Counted from the first letter of the stretch, positions 43,508 to 52,838 are shown. The stretch is DNA of 63,099 bases from an uncultured Verrucomicrobiota bacterium (GCA_903876795.1 CAIRBK010000042.1:1-63099), one strand, 5' to 3'. Notes: generated by a model not told the origin, from the letters alone. Made by a program: numbers and translations.

Positions 43508-44341
43508 ATGAACATCACCGTACACCACCTCACCCACCACTTCGGCAGCGGAGCCGCCCGGCGCGAGGTGCTTTCCGATTTAAGCCTGCACATCGCCCGT
43601 GGCGAAATGGTCGCCCTCATCGGCGCCTCCGGCGCGGGCAAATCCACCCTGCTGCGGCACCTCGCCGGCCTGCTCCCGGCCGATACCGGCGAGGTTTGCA
43701 TCGGCGGACGCCGGGTGCAGCACAACGGACGCCTCGCCCGCGACATCCGCTCCGTGCGCTCCGGCATGGCCATCATTTTCCAGCAATTCAACCTCGTCAG
43801 CCGCCTCACCGTTCACACCAACGTGCTCGCGGGCCTGCTCTCCCGCCGCCCTTGGTGGCGCACGTGGTTTTTTATCTTCCCCCGCGCCGATCACCACGCC
43901 GCCACCGTCGCGCTGGAACGCGTTGGCCTGGGTGATCGTGCAGCCCAGCGCGCCAGCACCCTCAGCGGCGGCCAGCAACAACGCGCCGCCATCGCCCGCG
44001 CCCTCGTGCAGGGTGCCGGCCTCGTCCTTGGCGACGAGCCCATCGCCAGTCTCGACCCCCGCAGCGCCCGGCGCGTCATGGAACACCTCGCCCGAATCAA
44101 CCGGGAGGACGGCGTCACCTGCCTGATCTCGCTCCACCAATTCGACTACGCCCTCGATTTTTGCCCGCGCACCATCGCCCTGGCCGGCGGCCGCATCGTT
44201 TACGACGGCCCCACCGCCGCGCTCAGCCCCTCCCAACTCTCCGAAATCTACGGCGGAACACCCGCGGTCACTCCAAAGACCGCGCAACCCGCCCCCGCAC
44301 CGGCCTCCGCGCCCGCCGAAGCCCTCCCTCTTCCCTCATGA
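43508..44341 (+). CDS. phnC: Phosphonate-type ABC importer ATPase, second system
   Basis: A 277-residue PhnC homologue. Walker [10 protein letters not shown], the PhnC-like [23 protein letters not shown], signature [14 protein letters not shown], Walker [14 protein letters not shown], and the switch His in [11 protein letters not shown]. The C-terminal 25 residues are rich in Ala and Pro. It opens a compact phnC-D-E operon in which each start overlaps the previous stop. It is not close in wording to the first PhnC, so this is an independent transporter. Confidence 0.9.
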   Translation: MNITVHHLTHHFGSGAARREVLSDLSLHIARGEMVALIGASGAGKSTLLRHLAGLLPADTGEVCIGGRRVQHNGRLARDIRSVRSGMAIIFQQFNLVSRLTVHTNVLAGLLSRRPWWRTWFFIFPRADHHAATVALERVGLGDRAAQRASTLSGGQQQRAAIARALVQGAGLVLGDEPIASLDPRSARRVMEHLARINREDGVTCLISLHQFDYALDFCPRTIALAGGRIVYDGPTAALSPSQLSEIYGGTPAVTPKTAQPAPAPASAPAEALPLPS

Positions 44342-45351
44342 AAACTCTGCTAACCCATCTCCTCTGCATCTTCTGCCTGATCCTCGGCACGCTGCCCGCC
44401 GCCGCCGAACAAACTCCGCTCAATTTCGGCATCGTGCCCACCGAGAGCTCGATCAACTTGCGCAAAGACTACGAAGCCCTGCGCGCCGATCTGGAGCGCC
44501 ACCTCGCCCGCCCGGTCGCCCTGTTTATGGCTCCTGACTACACCAGCATCATCGAGGCCATGCGTTTTAATCGCGTGCAGCTCGGCCTCTTTGGCAACCT
44601 CTCCGCCATCGACGCGGTGGACCGCGCCGGAGCCGAGGTTTTTGCCCAAACCATCGATAAGGACGGCAACCCCGGCTACTGGCCGGTCATTTGCGTGCCC
44701 GTCGCCAGTCCGCTCAAAACCCTGGCCGATCTGCATGCCCGCCGCGCCGAACTCACCTTCGCCATGAGCGACCCGCAAAGCACCTCCGGCACCTTGATGC
44801 CCGGCTACTACGCCTTCACTCTTTTCGGCATCAACCCCGAGCGCGAATTCAAAGCCTTCCGCCGCGCCAACCACGAAGCCAACCTCTACTCGCTCGCCCT
44901 CGGCCAGCTCGACGCCGCCACCGCCAACAACGAAGCCCTCTTCCGATTTCAAGGCGCCAAACCCGAGCTCGCCGCCAAGGTGCGCGAAATCTGGCGCGGC
45001 CCGCTCATCGCCTCCGATCCCTTGCTCTACCGAGCCGACCTGCCTGCCCAGCTGAAAACCCGCATCGCGGAGTTTTTTTACGGATACGGCTCCACTCCGG
45101 AAAACCAGGCCAAGATCGCCGCACTGAAATGGTCCGGTTTTCGCCTCTCGACCAACGAGCAACTCCGCCCCTACCGCCTGCTGCGCCTCATCCGCGAAGA
45201 GACCACGCTGCAAAACGACGCCACCGCCGCCCCCGAGAAAAAAGCCCGCCGCCTGCAAGAAATCGCCCGCGAACGCGCCGCCCTCGAAATCGCCCCGGCG
45301 GCCGCCCCGGCCCTCGCGCCCGTGCCTGCGGCCGCATCGCCCGCGCCATGA
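44338..45351 (+). CDS. phnD: Phosphonate-type periplasmic binding protein, copy 5
   Basis: About 337 residues from the ATG at 44338, which overlaps the phnC2 stop (ATGA). Unlike copies 1-4 it has an ordinary signal peptide ([25 protein letters not shown]) with no lipobox, so it should be free in the periplasm. The binding domain has [36 protein letters not shown] and [22 protein letters not shown] helical, Ala/Pro-rich extension of about 70 residues follows the domain. Ligand unknown. Confidence 0.88.
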   Translation: MKTLLTHLLCIFCLILGTLPAAAEQTPLNFGIVPTESSINLRKDYEALRADLERHLARPVALFMAPDYTSIIEAMRFNRVQLGLFGNLSAIDAVDRAGAEVFAQTIDKDGNPGYWPVICVPVASPLKTLADLHARRAELTFAMSDPQSTSGTLMPGYYAFTLFGINPEREFKAFRRANHEANLYSLALGQLDAATANNEALFRFQGAKPELAAKVREIWRGPLIASDPLLYRADLPAQLKTRIAEFFYGYGSTPENQAKIAALKWSGFRLSTNEQLRPYRLLRLIREETTLQNDATAAPEKKARRLQEIARERAALEIAPAAAPALAPVPAAASPAP

Positions 45352-46142
45352 GTACGCCCGCCTCGCCTTTCCCCAGGCCGTTTTCGTTGCGCCGGACGGC
45401 CCGAAACGCGGGAGTGTTTTTAGGCCTTGTCGCGCTCATGGCCTGGGCCTGGCAAGGCGCGCAACTCCGTCCGGGCGAACTTTGGACCAACGCCCACCAC
45501 TCGCTGGAATTTGCCCGCGGTTTCCTCTCCCCGGATTTCAGCGCCTGGCGCGAGATTCTCGCAGAGCTGCTCGTCACCGTTCACATGGCCTTGTGGGGCA
45601 CCTTTCTCGCCCTGCTCGCCGCCGTTCCCCTCGGCCTGATCGCCTCGGCCAACGTGGCCCCGTGGTGGCTGCGTCAACCCGTGCGCCGCACCCTCGACGC
45701 GCTGCGCGCAACCAACGAGATGGTTTTCGCCTTCATCTTCATGGTCGCCGTCGGACTCGGCCCCTTCGCCGGCACGCTCGCGCTCTTCGTCGCCACCACC
45801 GGCGTGCTGGCCAAGCTGTTCAGCGAGGTGACGGAAAACATCGACCCGCGCCCGGTGGAGGGCATCCGCGCCACCGGGGCTTCGCGGCTGGAAGAAGTGA
45901 TCTGGGGCGTGCTTCCCCAGGTTTTCCCGCTCTGGACCAGCCACGTGCTCTATCGCCTGGAGAGCAACGTGCGCGCCGCCTCCGTGGTGGGCATCGTAGG
46001 AGCGGGCGGCATCGGCCAAATGCTCAACGAGCGTTTCCGCATCTACGACTACGGCACCGTGGCCGCGATCCTCCTCGCCCTCATTGCCGCCGTCACCGCG
46101 ATCGACCTGCTTTCCTCCCGCTTACGCCAGGCCGCTCTCTGA
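45348..46142 (+). CDS. phnE: Phosphonate-type ABC importer permease, second system
   Basis: About 264 residues from the ATG at 45348, overlapping the end of phnD5. Membrane helices at about 20-40, 75-100, 125-160 and 215-255. The EAA loop is EGIRATGASRLEEVIWGVLP and the C-terminal motif is GIVGAGGIGQMLNERF. Only one permease gene is present, so it probably forms a homodimer, unlike the two-permease first system. The last 21 bases overlap the convergent GNAT gene. Confidence 0.88.
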   Translation: MSTPASPFPRPFSLRRTARNAGVFLGLVALMAWAWQGAQLRPGELWTNAHHSLEFARGFLSPDFSAWREILAELLVTVHMALWGTFLALLAAVPLGLIASANVAPWWLRQPVRRTLDALRATNEMVFAFIFMVAVGLGPFAGTLALFVATTGVLAKLFSEVTENIDPRPVEGIRATGASRLEEVIWGVLPQVFPLWTSHVLYRLESNVRAASVVGIVGAGGIGQMLNERFRIYDYGTVAAILLALIAAVTAIDLLSSRLRQAAL

Positions 46143-46610
46143 GTTTTTTGAGCAACGCAGCGCCTTGCGAAACGCGAACTGCGTCTTCGTCCGCTCGTAG
46201 CCGAGGCGCTCGTAAAAACCATGCGCGCGGGTGCGCAGCACATTGGACCGCAAGCCCAGCTGCTTCGCGCCGGCCGCTGCCGCCCAGGCCTCCGCCTGAT
46301 CCACCAAGCCCGCCCCCACGCCGCGACTGCGCCGGCTTTCATCGACGACCAGTGCCAGCAACTGGGCGTAATCATCCGCCTCCAAAAGAGGCAGCAAAGC
46401 CACATGCGCGAAGCCCGCGATTTCTCCCGCGATCTCCGCCACCAACAACGCGTGGCCCGCCGCGACCGAGACAGCGGCGAAACGCGCTTGAAACTGAGCT
46501 TCCTCGGTCGCGTAGCCCAGTTGCTTCAGCAGCGCACGAATGGCGTCGCCGTCCTGCGAATTGGCTGGCCGGTAACGAATGCCTTTTCCGTAGGTGAATT
46601 GGATTTCCAT
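46122..46610 (-). CDS. GNAT N-acetyltransferase
   Basis: About 162 residues from the ATG at 46610 (46625 adds five residues). The acetyl-CoA loop is ESRRSRGVGAGLVDQAE and the last motif FYERLGYERTKTQFAF, close to the aminoglycoside-6'-acetyltransferase-like group. N-terminal IRYRPANSQDGDAIRALL fits the first strand-helix unit. It overlaps the 3' end of phnE2-type permease on the other strand by 21 bases. The acceptor is unknown; an aminophosphonate role is only a guess. Confidence 0.82.
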   Translation of the reverse strand: MEIQFTYGKGIRYRPANSQDGDAIRALLKQLGYATEEAQFQARFAAVSVAAGHALLVAEIAGEIAGFAHVALLPLLEADDYAQLLALVVDESRRSRGVGAGLVDQAEAWAAAAGAKQLGLRSNVLRTRAHGFYERLGYERTKTQFAFRKALRCSKNSESGLA

Positions 46611-46630
46611 AAAAAGTCTCCACACCTGGG

Positions 46631-47707
46631 TTAACGCGCTTTCTCACTGCGCTTAATCTTACCGGCATAAACAAGACGCACGGTGAGATTAAATTCCTGC
46701 TCCCTTCCGGAGCGCTCACGCTCACGTTGACTGGTTTGCAGATGCACCCCCGCCGCCACCCCGTGGCCCAGTTCCTTGCGGGCATAAACCTCAGACAAGG
46801 TTTCCCGGCGGCGATCCGCCCCATCCGCACCCCAGCCCAGGGCCAAACCCAGACGCCAATCTTCGCCGGGTGCCCACTCCAGCCCGCCGGCCACCAACTT
46901 CGACGTGCGCGCCAGTCCGCCCTGCTCCGTGCCTCCGCGCACGAAGGCGCCCCAGCCGCCGCCCAGTCCGACTTCGTAACTCGCCGACACCCCGTGGGCC
47001 TCTCGTCCGCCGCGCTCCGTGAACCACGGAATCATACGCGATACCTGACCCGGCGCCCAACGCGCCCGCCATTCCACCGCGTGAAACCACTCGCCCCTCA
47101 GCGTTCGCACCGGACTGAGCCGCGCCGTGCCATTTGCGTCGTTCACGAGGTAAAGAATTCGCGATCCGTCGCCAAACTCCCGCGACACCAGCGCGCCCAG
47201 TCCGGTGCCCGGATCCGCCACCGCCGTGGGCCGCACAAACGGACGCGCGATAAATCGCCCCGTCTTGTCCGAGGCGTAACTCACCTTGTCGAGGTGGCTC
47301 TCCGGCGCGAACCGTCCCACCCCCGTTCTCCAGCCCTCCGCCCAGCGGCGAAACCAAACCGTTTTCCCAACCTTTAACGCCGATTCCTCCCTCAGTTGGT
47401 TAAGCTGAAAAACATAATCCTCCACGCGATCCGGTGTGTTTTTATCATCATCGATACGCCCGCCCTCCACTTCCGCCACCAGCTCGCCTCCCGCCAGCGG
47501 CCAAATCGAGGTCAGCTCATAAAAAACGATGCCCGCCGGACGCTCGCTGCGGAGATCCTGTCCCATAAAGCCCAGCTCCCACTCCCAGTCGGCCATCTCC
47601 AGCGCCCGCTCTCCCCAAGACGCCTTGGCCCCGATTTCCGTCGCTTTTAAACCCACACCAGAAAGCCCCGCCAAACCCCACCAGAAAAGTGCGCAGAATC
47701 GCGACAT
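46631..47707 (-). CDS. Outer-membrane porin-like protein
   Basis: About 358 residues from the ATG at 47707, where a signal peptide begins (MSRFCALFWWGLAGLSGVGL) and an AAGGTG ribosome-binding-like sequence lies upstream; the in-frame ATG at 47752 would read through a Pho-box-like element. The mature part is rich in alternating strands and aromatic residues and ends in FNLTVRLVYAG. The pattern ASDKTGRFIARPFVRPTAV and SREFGDGSRILYLVNDANG resembles OprB-type carbohydrate-selective porins. The assignment is moderate. Confidence 0.6.
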   Translation of the reverse strand: MSRFCALFWWGLAGLSGVGLKATEIGAKASWGERALEMADWEWELGFMGQDLRSERPAGIVFYELTSIWPLAGGELVAEVEGGRIDDDKNTPDRVEDYVFQLNQLREESALKVGKTVWFRRWAEGWRTGVGRFAPESHLDKVSYASDKTGRFIARPFVRPTAVADPGTGLGALVSREFGDGSRILYLVNDANGTARLSPVRTLRGEWFHAVEWRARWAPGQVSRMIPWFTERGGREAHGVSASYEVGLGGGWGAFVRGGTEQGGLARTSKLVAGGLEWAPGEDWRLGLALGWGADGADRRRETLSEVYARKELGHGVAAGVHLQTSQRERERSGREQEFNLTVRLVYAGKIKRSEKAR

Positions 47708-47723
47708 AACCCCAGCTTCACCT

Positions 47724-47755
47724 TCCCGAGTTAAGCCCGGATAAAGATTCATGAA
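47724..47755 (-). promoter_or_regulatory. Pho-box-like repeat before the porin-like gene
   Basis: On the minus strand TTTAT-N6-TTAAC have 11-bp spacing, preceded by TTCAT at 10 bp. The cores are in the same order as in the triple sites. The last unit begins 27 bases before the ATG at 47707. Confidence 0.55.
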
Positions 47756-47804
47756 TCCATTCCGCTCTTCCTTCGCTTCGAATACTCCGAAAAGCTCGCA
47801 AAAA

Positions 47805-47826
47805 TTAACCGAATCTTAATCCGGCG
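47805..47826 (+). promoter_or_regulatory. Two-unit Pho-box-like repeat before the MFS gene
   Basis: TTAAC-N6 and TTAAT-N6 at 11-bp spacing. The following GCGGTCC and a TTTACC 12 bases after the repeat are shared with the phnI2 upstream region (53059-53098). Over the first 26 bases the two regions agree at 21 positions. Confidence 0.55.
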
Positions 47827-47877
47827 GTCCTGCGTCTCTTTACCACTGATGCCCAAACTGCTCAGTCCCTTCCTCGC

Positions 47878-49104
47878 ATGTTCAGCGCCTTTCGCCACGT
47901 CAACTTCCGCCGTTTTCTCTTCGCCCAGTCCTTTGCCATGACTGGGCATTGGGTGCAGCAGATCGCGCTCGGCTGGCTCGTCTATCGCCTCACCGACTCC
48001 GCCTTCTACCTAGGCCTGGCCGGCACCTGCAGTCTACTGCCCAGCCTCCTGCTGACCCCCTTCGTCGGCGTGCTTGCCGACCAGTTTGACCGCCGCCGCA
48101 TTCTCCTCGCCACCCAGAGCGCCGCCCTCCTGCACTCCACCGCCCTCGCCGTCATGGTCTTCACCGGCCAGGCCTCCATCCCTCTCCTGCTGGCATTCGC
48201 CCTCTTCCAGGGAGTCATCCAAGGCTTCGACTGGACCAACCGCCAAAGCATGCTCGCCCAACTGGTGGACGACCGTGCCGATTTACCCAACGCCATCGCG
48301 CTAAACTCCACCTTCTTTAACCTCTCGCGTATCCTCGGCCCCACTCTGGCCGGTCTCGTCCTTCTATTCGCAAACGAATCCGCCTGTTTTCTGCTCGCCG
48401 CCGCCGGGGAAGCGACCGCGCTGCTCTTCACCCGCCGACTGCGCCTAGCGCCCACCGCGAAAGTCGCCTCGCGCCCCGCCTTCCTCGACGAGCTGCGCCA
48501 AGGTTTCAGCTACGCGTGGCAAGAGCCCGCCATTCGCCGCACCCTTGCCCGCACCGCCCTCTTCAGCGCCTGCGTTTTGCCCTACGTCACGCTGCTGCCC
48601 GTCTTTGCGACCAAGGTTTACGGAGGCGGCCCCGAACTGCTCGGCCTGCTCAACGCCGCCCCCGCGCTCGGGGCCGTGCTCGGCGGACTCCTGCTCGCTT
48701 CACGCCGCGACCAATCCGGCCTAGAACGCCGTATCTTTCTGGCGGGCCTGCTCTCCTCGGCCGCCGCCACCGGTCTGGCCTTTTCGCCCACCCTGGCCCT
48801 CGCCTTGCCCGCTCTGGCGGTGCTGGGCGCGGGACAAATCTTCCTGATGGCATCGATGAACACCCGCCTGCAAACCGTGGTGCGCGACGAACTGCGCGGC
48901 CGGGTGATGAGCTTGTTCAACATGTCCTTCATGGCCGCCCTCCCTGTTGGTCAACTGATCTTCGGGGCTGCCGCCGACTGGTTCGGTGTCACCCGCGTAG
49001 TCGCGACCGGCGCGCTGTTGGCCCTGGTCGGAAATCTCTGGCTGCACCGGCGCGCGCAGCCGGCGCGGGCCCTGACGCCTTGTGTCGCCGGTCGAGCTTT
49101 ATGA
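47878..49104 (+). CDS. MFS transporter (MFS_3/enterobactin-exporter type)
   Basis: A 408-residue major-facilitator protein with 12 predicted helices. The motif GVLADQFDRRRILL between helices 2 and 3 is the MFS signature, and LRGRVMSLFNMSFMA repeats it in the second half. The start MFSAFRHVNFRRFLFAQS is the usual N-terminus of the EntS-like group. A two-unit Pho-box-like repeat lies about 50 bases upstream. The substrate is unknown. Its stop overlaps the start of a truncated HAD gene (ATGA). Confidence 0.87.
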   Translation: MFSAFRHVNFRRFLFAQSFAMTGHWVQQIALGWLVYRLTDSAFYLGLAGTCSLLPSLLLTPFVGVLADQFDRRRILLATQSAALLHSTALAVMVFTGQASIPLLLAFALFQGVIQGFDWTNRQSMLAQLVDDRADLPNAIALNSTFFNLSRILGPTLAGLVLLFANESACFLLAAAGEATALLFTRRLRLAPTAKVASRPAFLDELRQGFSYAWQEPAIRRTLARTALFSACVLPYVTLLPVFATKVYGGGPELLGLLNAAPALGAVLGGLLLASRRDQSGLERRIFLAGLLSSAAATGLAFSPTLALALPALAVLGAGQIFLMASMNTRLQTVVRDELRGRVMSLFNMSFMAALPVGQLIFGAAADWFGVTRVVATGALLALVGNLWLHRRAQPARALTPCVAGRAL

Positions 49105-49295
49105 ACACGCCCCTTCAAGCCGCGTTCTTCGACCTGGATGACACGCTCTTCGATCATCATCACGCTCGGCGCGCCGCCCTGACGACTTTGCAGGAACAGT
49201 CACCCTGTTTCGCCAACTGTGATCTGAAGGAACTCACGGCCGCTCACGAGCGACACCTCCAGACCACGCATCTTCTCGTTCTCAACCGTCGATAA
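49101..49295 (+). pseudogene. Truncated HAD-type hydrolase
   Basis: A 64-codon frame whose ATG overlaps the MFS stop. It encodes only the N-terminus of a HAD hydrolase: AAFFDLDDTLFDHHHARRAAL holds the intact nucleophile motif, followed by the first cap helices, then stops at QTTHLLVLNRR. Family members need about 220 residues, so motifs II-IV are absent. No continuation is visible in other frames, so the rest was lost by deletion or rearrangement next to the PIN/antitoxin pair. Confidence 0.75.
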
Positions 49296-49505
49296 AGTGT
49301 AGTCAAAGCCCGGCTAGGTTGTGTTTCCGAAATAAATCGGGTCGGCGTGGGGGGGGGGAGAAGCAGGCTCGACCAAGGCGGCCGATACGGAGGCAACCCG
49401 GCGGGTCGTGCCGTCGAGGGCAACGCCGGCCCACCCTGCTTATCCTCTCACTCGCAGAGTTCGACGATCTGAGTTCTTTTAGAAACGCACCCTTACCACT
49501 TTGGA
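49296..49505. other. Junction region with a ten-G tract
   Basis: No gene is seen between the broken HAD frame and the PIN gene. An unbroken run of ten G (49349-49358) lies here, within GC-rich sequence. The segment looks like the scar of the event that cut the HAD gene. Confidence 0.5.
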
Positions 49506-49982
49506 CTATTTCTTCCGTCCGCCGCCCAACCGTTTCGGCACCTTGAGCCCTGCGGCCCGAGCCAGCGCCGACTGCGCGCCGTCCATCGTCAAAAACAGCT
49601 CCGCCCGCACCTGAACTGCGGTCGCCACATGCAGGACATCCAGCGTGCGATACCCTTCTTTGCGCGTGTGCGCCGCGCTCAAGCGTTCCGCCAGACTATG
49701 CGCGTCCGCCCATTCCACCTCGGTAAAAACGAAAACCCCTGCCGCCACGTTGGCGTCAAACTGTGCCAGCATCCGCCCCGTCTCCCGTTCCGGCCAGCCT
49801 TGAGTGCGATCCGCGTCGAATCGAAACGTCTGCAAACGCGCCGACTGCCTGAACTCAAACGCGACCAAGGTGGAGAGGGTGATCGTGCCCGGATTCTCGT
49901 GCGTATAATCCCAAGCCAGCGGAGAATTTCCCTGCACGTGAAGCAAGGCGCAGACGAACGAGGTGTCAGCGAAGACGATCAT
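49506..49982 (-). CDS. PIN-domain toxin (VapC-like)
   Basis: About 158 residues from the ATG at 49982; the longer in-frame start lies in the antitoxin gene. PIN motifs are IVFADTSFVCALL (first Asp), the central FEFRQSAR (Glu), and YRTLDVLHVATAV (Asp) with a last acid near FLTMDGAQ. Such proteins are Mg-dependent RNases. The ATG overlaps the stop of the upstream antitoxin gene by four bases, a typical toxin-antitoxin layout. Confidence 0.86.
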   Translation of the reverse strand: MIVFADTSFVCALLHVQGNSPLAWDYTHENPGTITLSTLVAFEFRQSARLQTFRFDADRTQGWPERETGRMLAQFDANVAAGVFVFTEVEWADAHSLAERLSAAHTRKEGYRTLDVLHVATAVQVRAELFLTMDGAQSALARAAGLKVPKRLGGGRKK

Positions 49983-50251
49983 CCTTCCTGTCCCTCGTTC
50001 ATGTAGTCCTCCATCGCCTGCACCTCCGCCGCCGTCATCGGCTTTACGTCGCCCCAGATCGCCCGCGCCTGAGCGCGAAAATCCGGCATGTTCAACAACT
50101 TCTTCCCCGTCCCGCCCGTCGCCGCGTCCGGCGGCACGAGCCGCGCCACCACCCGGCCACGCTTCGTGATCTCCACCGACTGCCCGTCCGACACCCATGC
50201 CGACACCCGGCGAAAATCATTTCTCAAATCGGCCACGGTCGCGGTTTTCAT
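49979..50251 (-). CDS. Phd/YefM-type antitoxin
   Basis: About 90 residues from the ATG at 50251 (50269 adds six). The Phd/YefM fold is visible in KTATVADLRNDFRRVSAWVSDGQSVEITKRGRVVARLVPP. The C-terminal part (WGDVKPMTAAEVQAMEDYMNEG) would be the toxin-binding tail. It should bind and silence the PIN RNase downstream and repress its own promoter. Confidence 0.86.
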   Translation of the reverse strand: MKTATVADLRNDFRRVSAWVSDGQSVEITKRGRVVARLVPPDAATGGTGKKLLNMPDFRAQARAIWGDVKPMTAAEVQAMEDYMNEGQEG

Positions 50252-50353
50252 GAGAGAACTATCTATCACGAGTAACTACCCGTCAAGCGCCCCCAACGCC
50301 GCCTCTCCGACTCCTCCGCGCCTTCCTTGGTTTATCCCGATGAGCGCCACCGA

Positions 50354-51343
50354 TCAACCATCTCCGAAACCGATCGCATCCAGCACGTAACGTTCCACCC
50401 GTCGATTCTCCCCCACCGCCGGATAATCGTGGATGTGCAAGGCCGGATTGAAATTCAGTTCCAGGATCGAATAGGCCGCATCCTCCCGCGCGTCCGCCAC
50501 GTCGGGTATGATCATATCCAGCCCGCAAATGTTCGCTCCCGCCGCCGCCGTCGCCCGCTCGGCCAGTCGTTTATACACCGCCGGCATCGTATCCGTATAA
50601 TCAATGCTGTCTCCACCTGTGCTGATGTTGGAATTTTTTCGCAGATAAACCGTCTCCCCGGCCCCCGGAACGCTCGCCGGCGTCAATCGCTGCCCGGCCA
50701 AAAACGCCGTTTCCACTTCGGCCAGGCGGATTTTCTCCAGCGGTTTCCGGTAACCTTCTCCGCGCTTCGGATCGCGGTTTTTTTCTGCCACCAGCGCCTC
50801 GATGTCGCTCACCCCGTCGCCGGTCACGTTGGCCGGCACTCGATGCAAAACCGCCCGCGTCACCCCGCCGATCACCAGAAACCGATATTCGCGCCCCTCC
50901 ACAAAATTCTCCACCAGGACCGTGCGGTCCAGCGCGAAAGCTGCCGCCACCGCCGCCCGATACTCCGCCTCGCCCGCGTCGTCACCAAGCAGGGCCACAC
51001 CATCGCCGAAATTGGTCGCGTTAGGTTTTACCACGATTCGTCGCCCGGCATGACGCGCAAAATCCGCGGCCGCCTCGCCCTCATCATCGTAACGCGCCCC
51101 GCCGGGCACTCTGAGCCCCGCCGCCGCCAGCACGTGCTTCGTCACCGCCTTGTTCTCCATCAACAAGGCGCTCACATAGGTATCGGCCGAGGTGCGCGTC
51201 GCCTGCTTCACATACTCCGTGCGCCCGTCGCGCGTGAGCACAATGAAGTTGTCCGCCGCGTCCAGCACCTCGACCGCCACCCCGCGCCGCAGCGCCTCTG
51301 CGATCAAGGCCTGGGTGGATAACTCCAAATCCGATGTATTCAT
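50354..51343 (-). CDS. ATP-grasp glutathione synthetase half of a split GshF
   Basis: About 329 residues from the ATG at 51343. It matches the C-terminal ATP-grasp part of bifunctional GshF/GshAB: VLTRDGRTEYVKQATRTSADTYVSALLMENKAVTKHVLAAAGLRVPGG-type opening, IVVKPNATNFGDGV (ATP-binding strand), ENFVEGREYRFLVIGG, and the metal-site ILELNFNPALHIHDYP. In GshF this domain joins glycine to gamma-glutamylcysteine. Here it is a separate gene 7 bases after the ligase gene. Whether the pair makes glutathione or a related thiol is not shown. Confidence 0.82.
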   Translation of the reverse strand: MNTSDLELSTQALIAEALRRGVAVEVLDAADNFIVLTRDGRTEYVKQATRTSADTYVSALLMENKAVTKHVLAAAGLRVPGGARYDDEGEAAADFARHAGRRIVVKPNATNFGDGVALLGDDAGEAEYRAAVAAAFALDRTVLVENFVEGREYRFLVIGGVTRAVLHRVPANVTGDGVSDIEALVAEKNRDPKRGEGYRKPLEKIRLAEVETAFLAGQRLTPASVPGAGETVYLRKNSNISTGGDSIDYTDTMPAVYKRLAERATAAAGANICGLDMIIPDVADAREDAAYSILELNFNPALHIHDYPAVGENRRVERYVLDAIGFGDG

Positions 51344-51350
51344 AAGATAG

Positions 51351-52838
51351 TTACTTTGCGCGTCCGGGCACTGCCGCCATCGCCGCTTCAGCCGCGTATC
51401 CGCGGGCCAGCGCCAGCCCCGCCTCCAAGGCGCCACCCGGAGTGGCGGCGACCAATCGCCGCCACCGATCCAGCGGCCTGTCTCGCCGCCCCGCCCAACG
51501 CTTCCGCGCCGCCGTCACCGCCTCGCCATAAGCCGGCCGAAGTTGCTCAGCGATCTCCGCCATAAATTCCAGCAACGGTAAAACCTCCCGTGCCCCTGCG
51601 GCTCCCGGCGACGGCCGACACTCGCACCACAAGCCGCCGCACAGGGTGGACCACCGCCAGCGCTCCGCCAACTCCGCCCGCTCCTCCACCCCGATCAGCT
51701 CCGCCGGTCGCAACAAACTCGCCAGAACCAGCACATGGAAAAACCGCAAGGCCTCCAGACCCACTCCGTTCGCCTCGAACGGATCCAGGTCAAACACCCG
51801 AAACTCCAGGTAACCCACGCCCTCCCGCGCCAGCCGCCGCAACGACGCCCCCGCCTCGTTCTTTTCCTCGCCCGCGCCGCCTGCGGTCTCCGGGCTCGCA
51901 CTCGTCTTTGGCCGCACCGGGCTGTAAAACTCACGCTCGTGAGCCAGCGCACCGCCGCTCCGCACCGCTGCCCCGAGCCGCTCCACGTAGCCGCCAAGCG
52001 AAGAAAAATCCACCCCCAGCGCCTCTGCCACACCCGGGGCCAGCCCGTAGCCGAGTGGACTCAACCGCACGCTCGAAATGGCCGCCGCGCACCGATCCGC
52101 CTCCGCTCGACTCTCCACCTCCGCCCCCGCCCGCAGGTCGCGCCAAAACGCCTTGTCCTCCGGCGGACTCATGCCCCAGAGCGCGTTAAACACATGCTGG
52201 TGTCGCAAAAAATTTCGCATCACCCCGAAGTAAATCTCATCGCGCCACTCCCTCTCGGGCCCGGTCGCCCCGCTAACCCGCCGCCAGGCCGCCAACAACT
52301 CCGCATCAAACGAAAAGTTGTAATGCACCCCGCTGATCGCCTGTCGCGCGCGCCCGTGGCGCCGCAACAACTCCGCCCGGTACGCCCGCGCCCCCGCATA
52401 CTCCGCCCGCCCACCAAACTCCGCCGCGCGCAGCCTCTCCGGCTCATCCCAGCGCCCGGGCAAGCTCAGCGGCCAAAACAACTCCGCGCCCAGCCTCTGC
52501 CGCAGGCGGCCATGCGCCTCTCCCAATGCCGTCCATGCCGTCTCCGGCGAGGCGCAGGGTGCGGTAATCAGCTCCACCTGACACTCGGCAAAATCGACCG
52601 TGATTCCAGGCTCCTCCGCAGCAAACGGATGCGGGGTAAGCGCGGTCCGCCCTTCGCCATCCACCCGGAGCCCTTCGCGTTCCAGGCCCCACCCGCCTCG
52701 GCTCATCGCTTCCGCGCCGCCCGCCGCAAGCAAGGCACGCAGATTTTCACGAGCTTGCTCCCACTGACCGGCCGAAGCTCGCGCACCGTGAGGTCGCTCC
52801 GATTCGCAATCGCATAAAGAGGATGTCGCCAGTGCCAT
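51351..52838 (-). CDS. gshA: Glutamate-cysteine ligase half of a split GshF
   Basis: A 495-residue ligase of the GshA/GshF N-terminal type. Recognisable blocks are GLEREGLRVDGEGR, the substrate region TVDFAECQVELITAP, ISGVHYNFSFD (as AISGVHYNF) and YLEFRVFDLDPFEANGV. It makes gamma-glutamylcysteine from Glu and Cys with ATP. Length and domain limits match the N-terminal domain of GshF, and the ATP-grasp part follows as the next gene. It is extremely GC-rich. Confidence 0.86.
   Translation of the reverse strand: MALATSSLCDCESERPHGARASAGQWEQARENLRALLAAGGAEAMSRGGWGLEREGLRVDGEGRTALTPHPFAAEEPGITVDFAECQVELITAPCASPETAWTALGEAHGRLRQRLGAELFWPLSLPGRWDEPERLRAAEFGGRAEYAGARAYRAELLRRHGRARQAISGVHYNFSFDAELLAAWRRVSGATGPEREWRDEIYFGVMRNFLRHQHVFNALWGMSPPEDKAFWRDLRAGAEVESRAEADRCAAAISSVRLSPLGYGLAPGVAEALGVDFSSLGGYVERLGAAVRSGGALAHEREFYSPVRPKTSASPETAGGAGEEKNEAGASLRRLAREGVGYLEFRVFDLDPFEANGVGLEALRFFHVLVLASLLRPAELIGVEERAELAERWRWSTLCGGLWCECRPSPGAAGAREVLPLLEFMAEIAEQLRPAYGEAVTAARKRWAGRRDRPLDRWRRLVAATPGGALEAGLALARGYAAEAAMAAVPGRAK

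Noticed and set aside
51735-52817. 360-codon plus-strand frame opposite gshA
   Set aside because: Pro/Arg/His-rich shadow frame caused by high GC; the minus-strand ligase has clear motifs.
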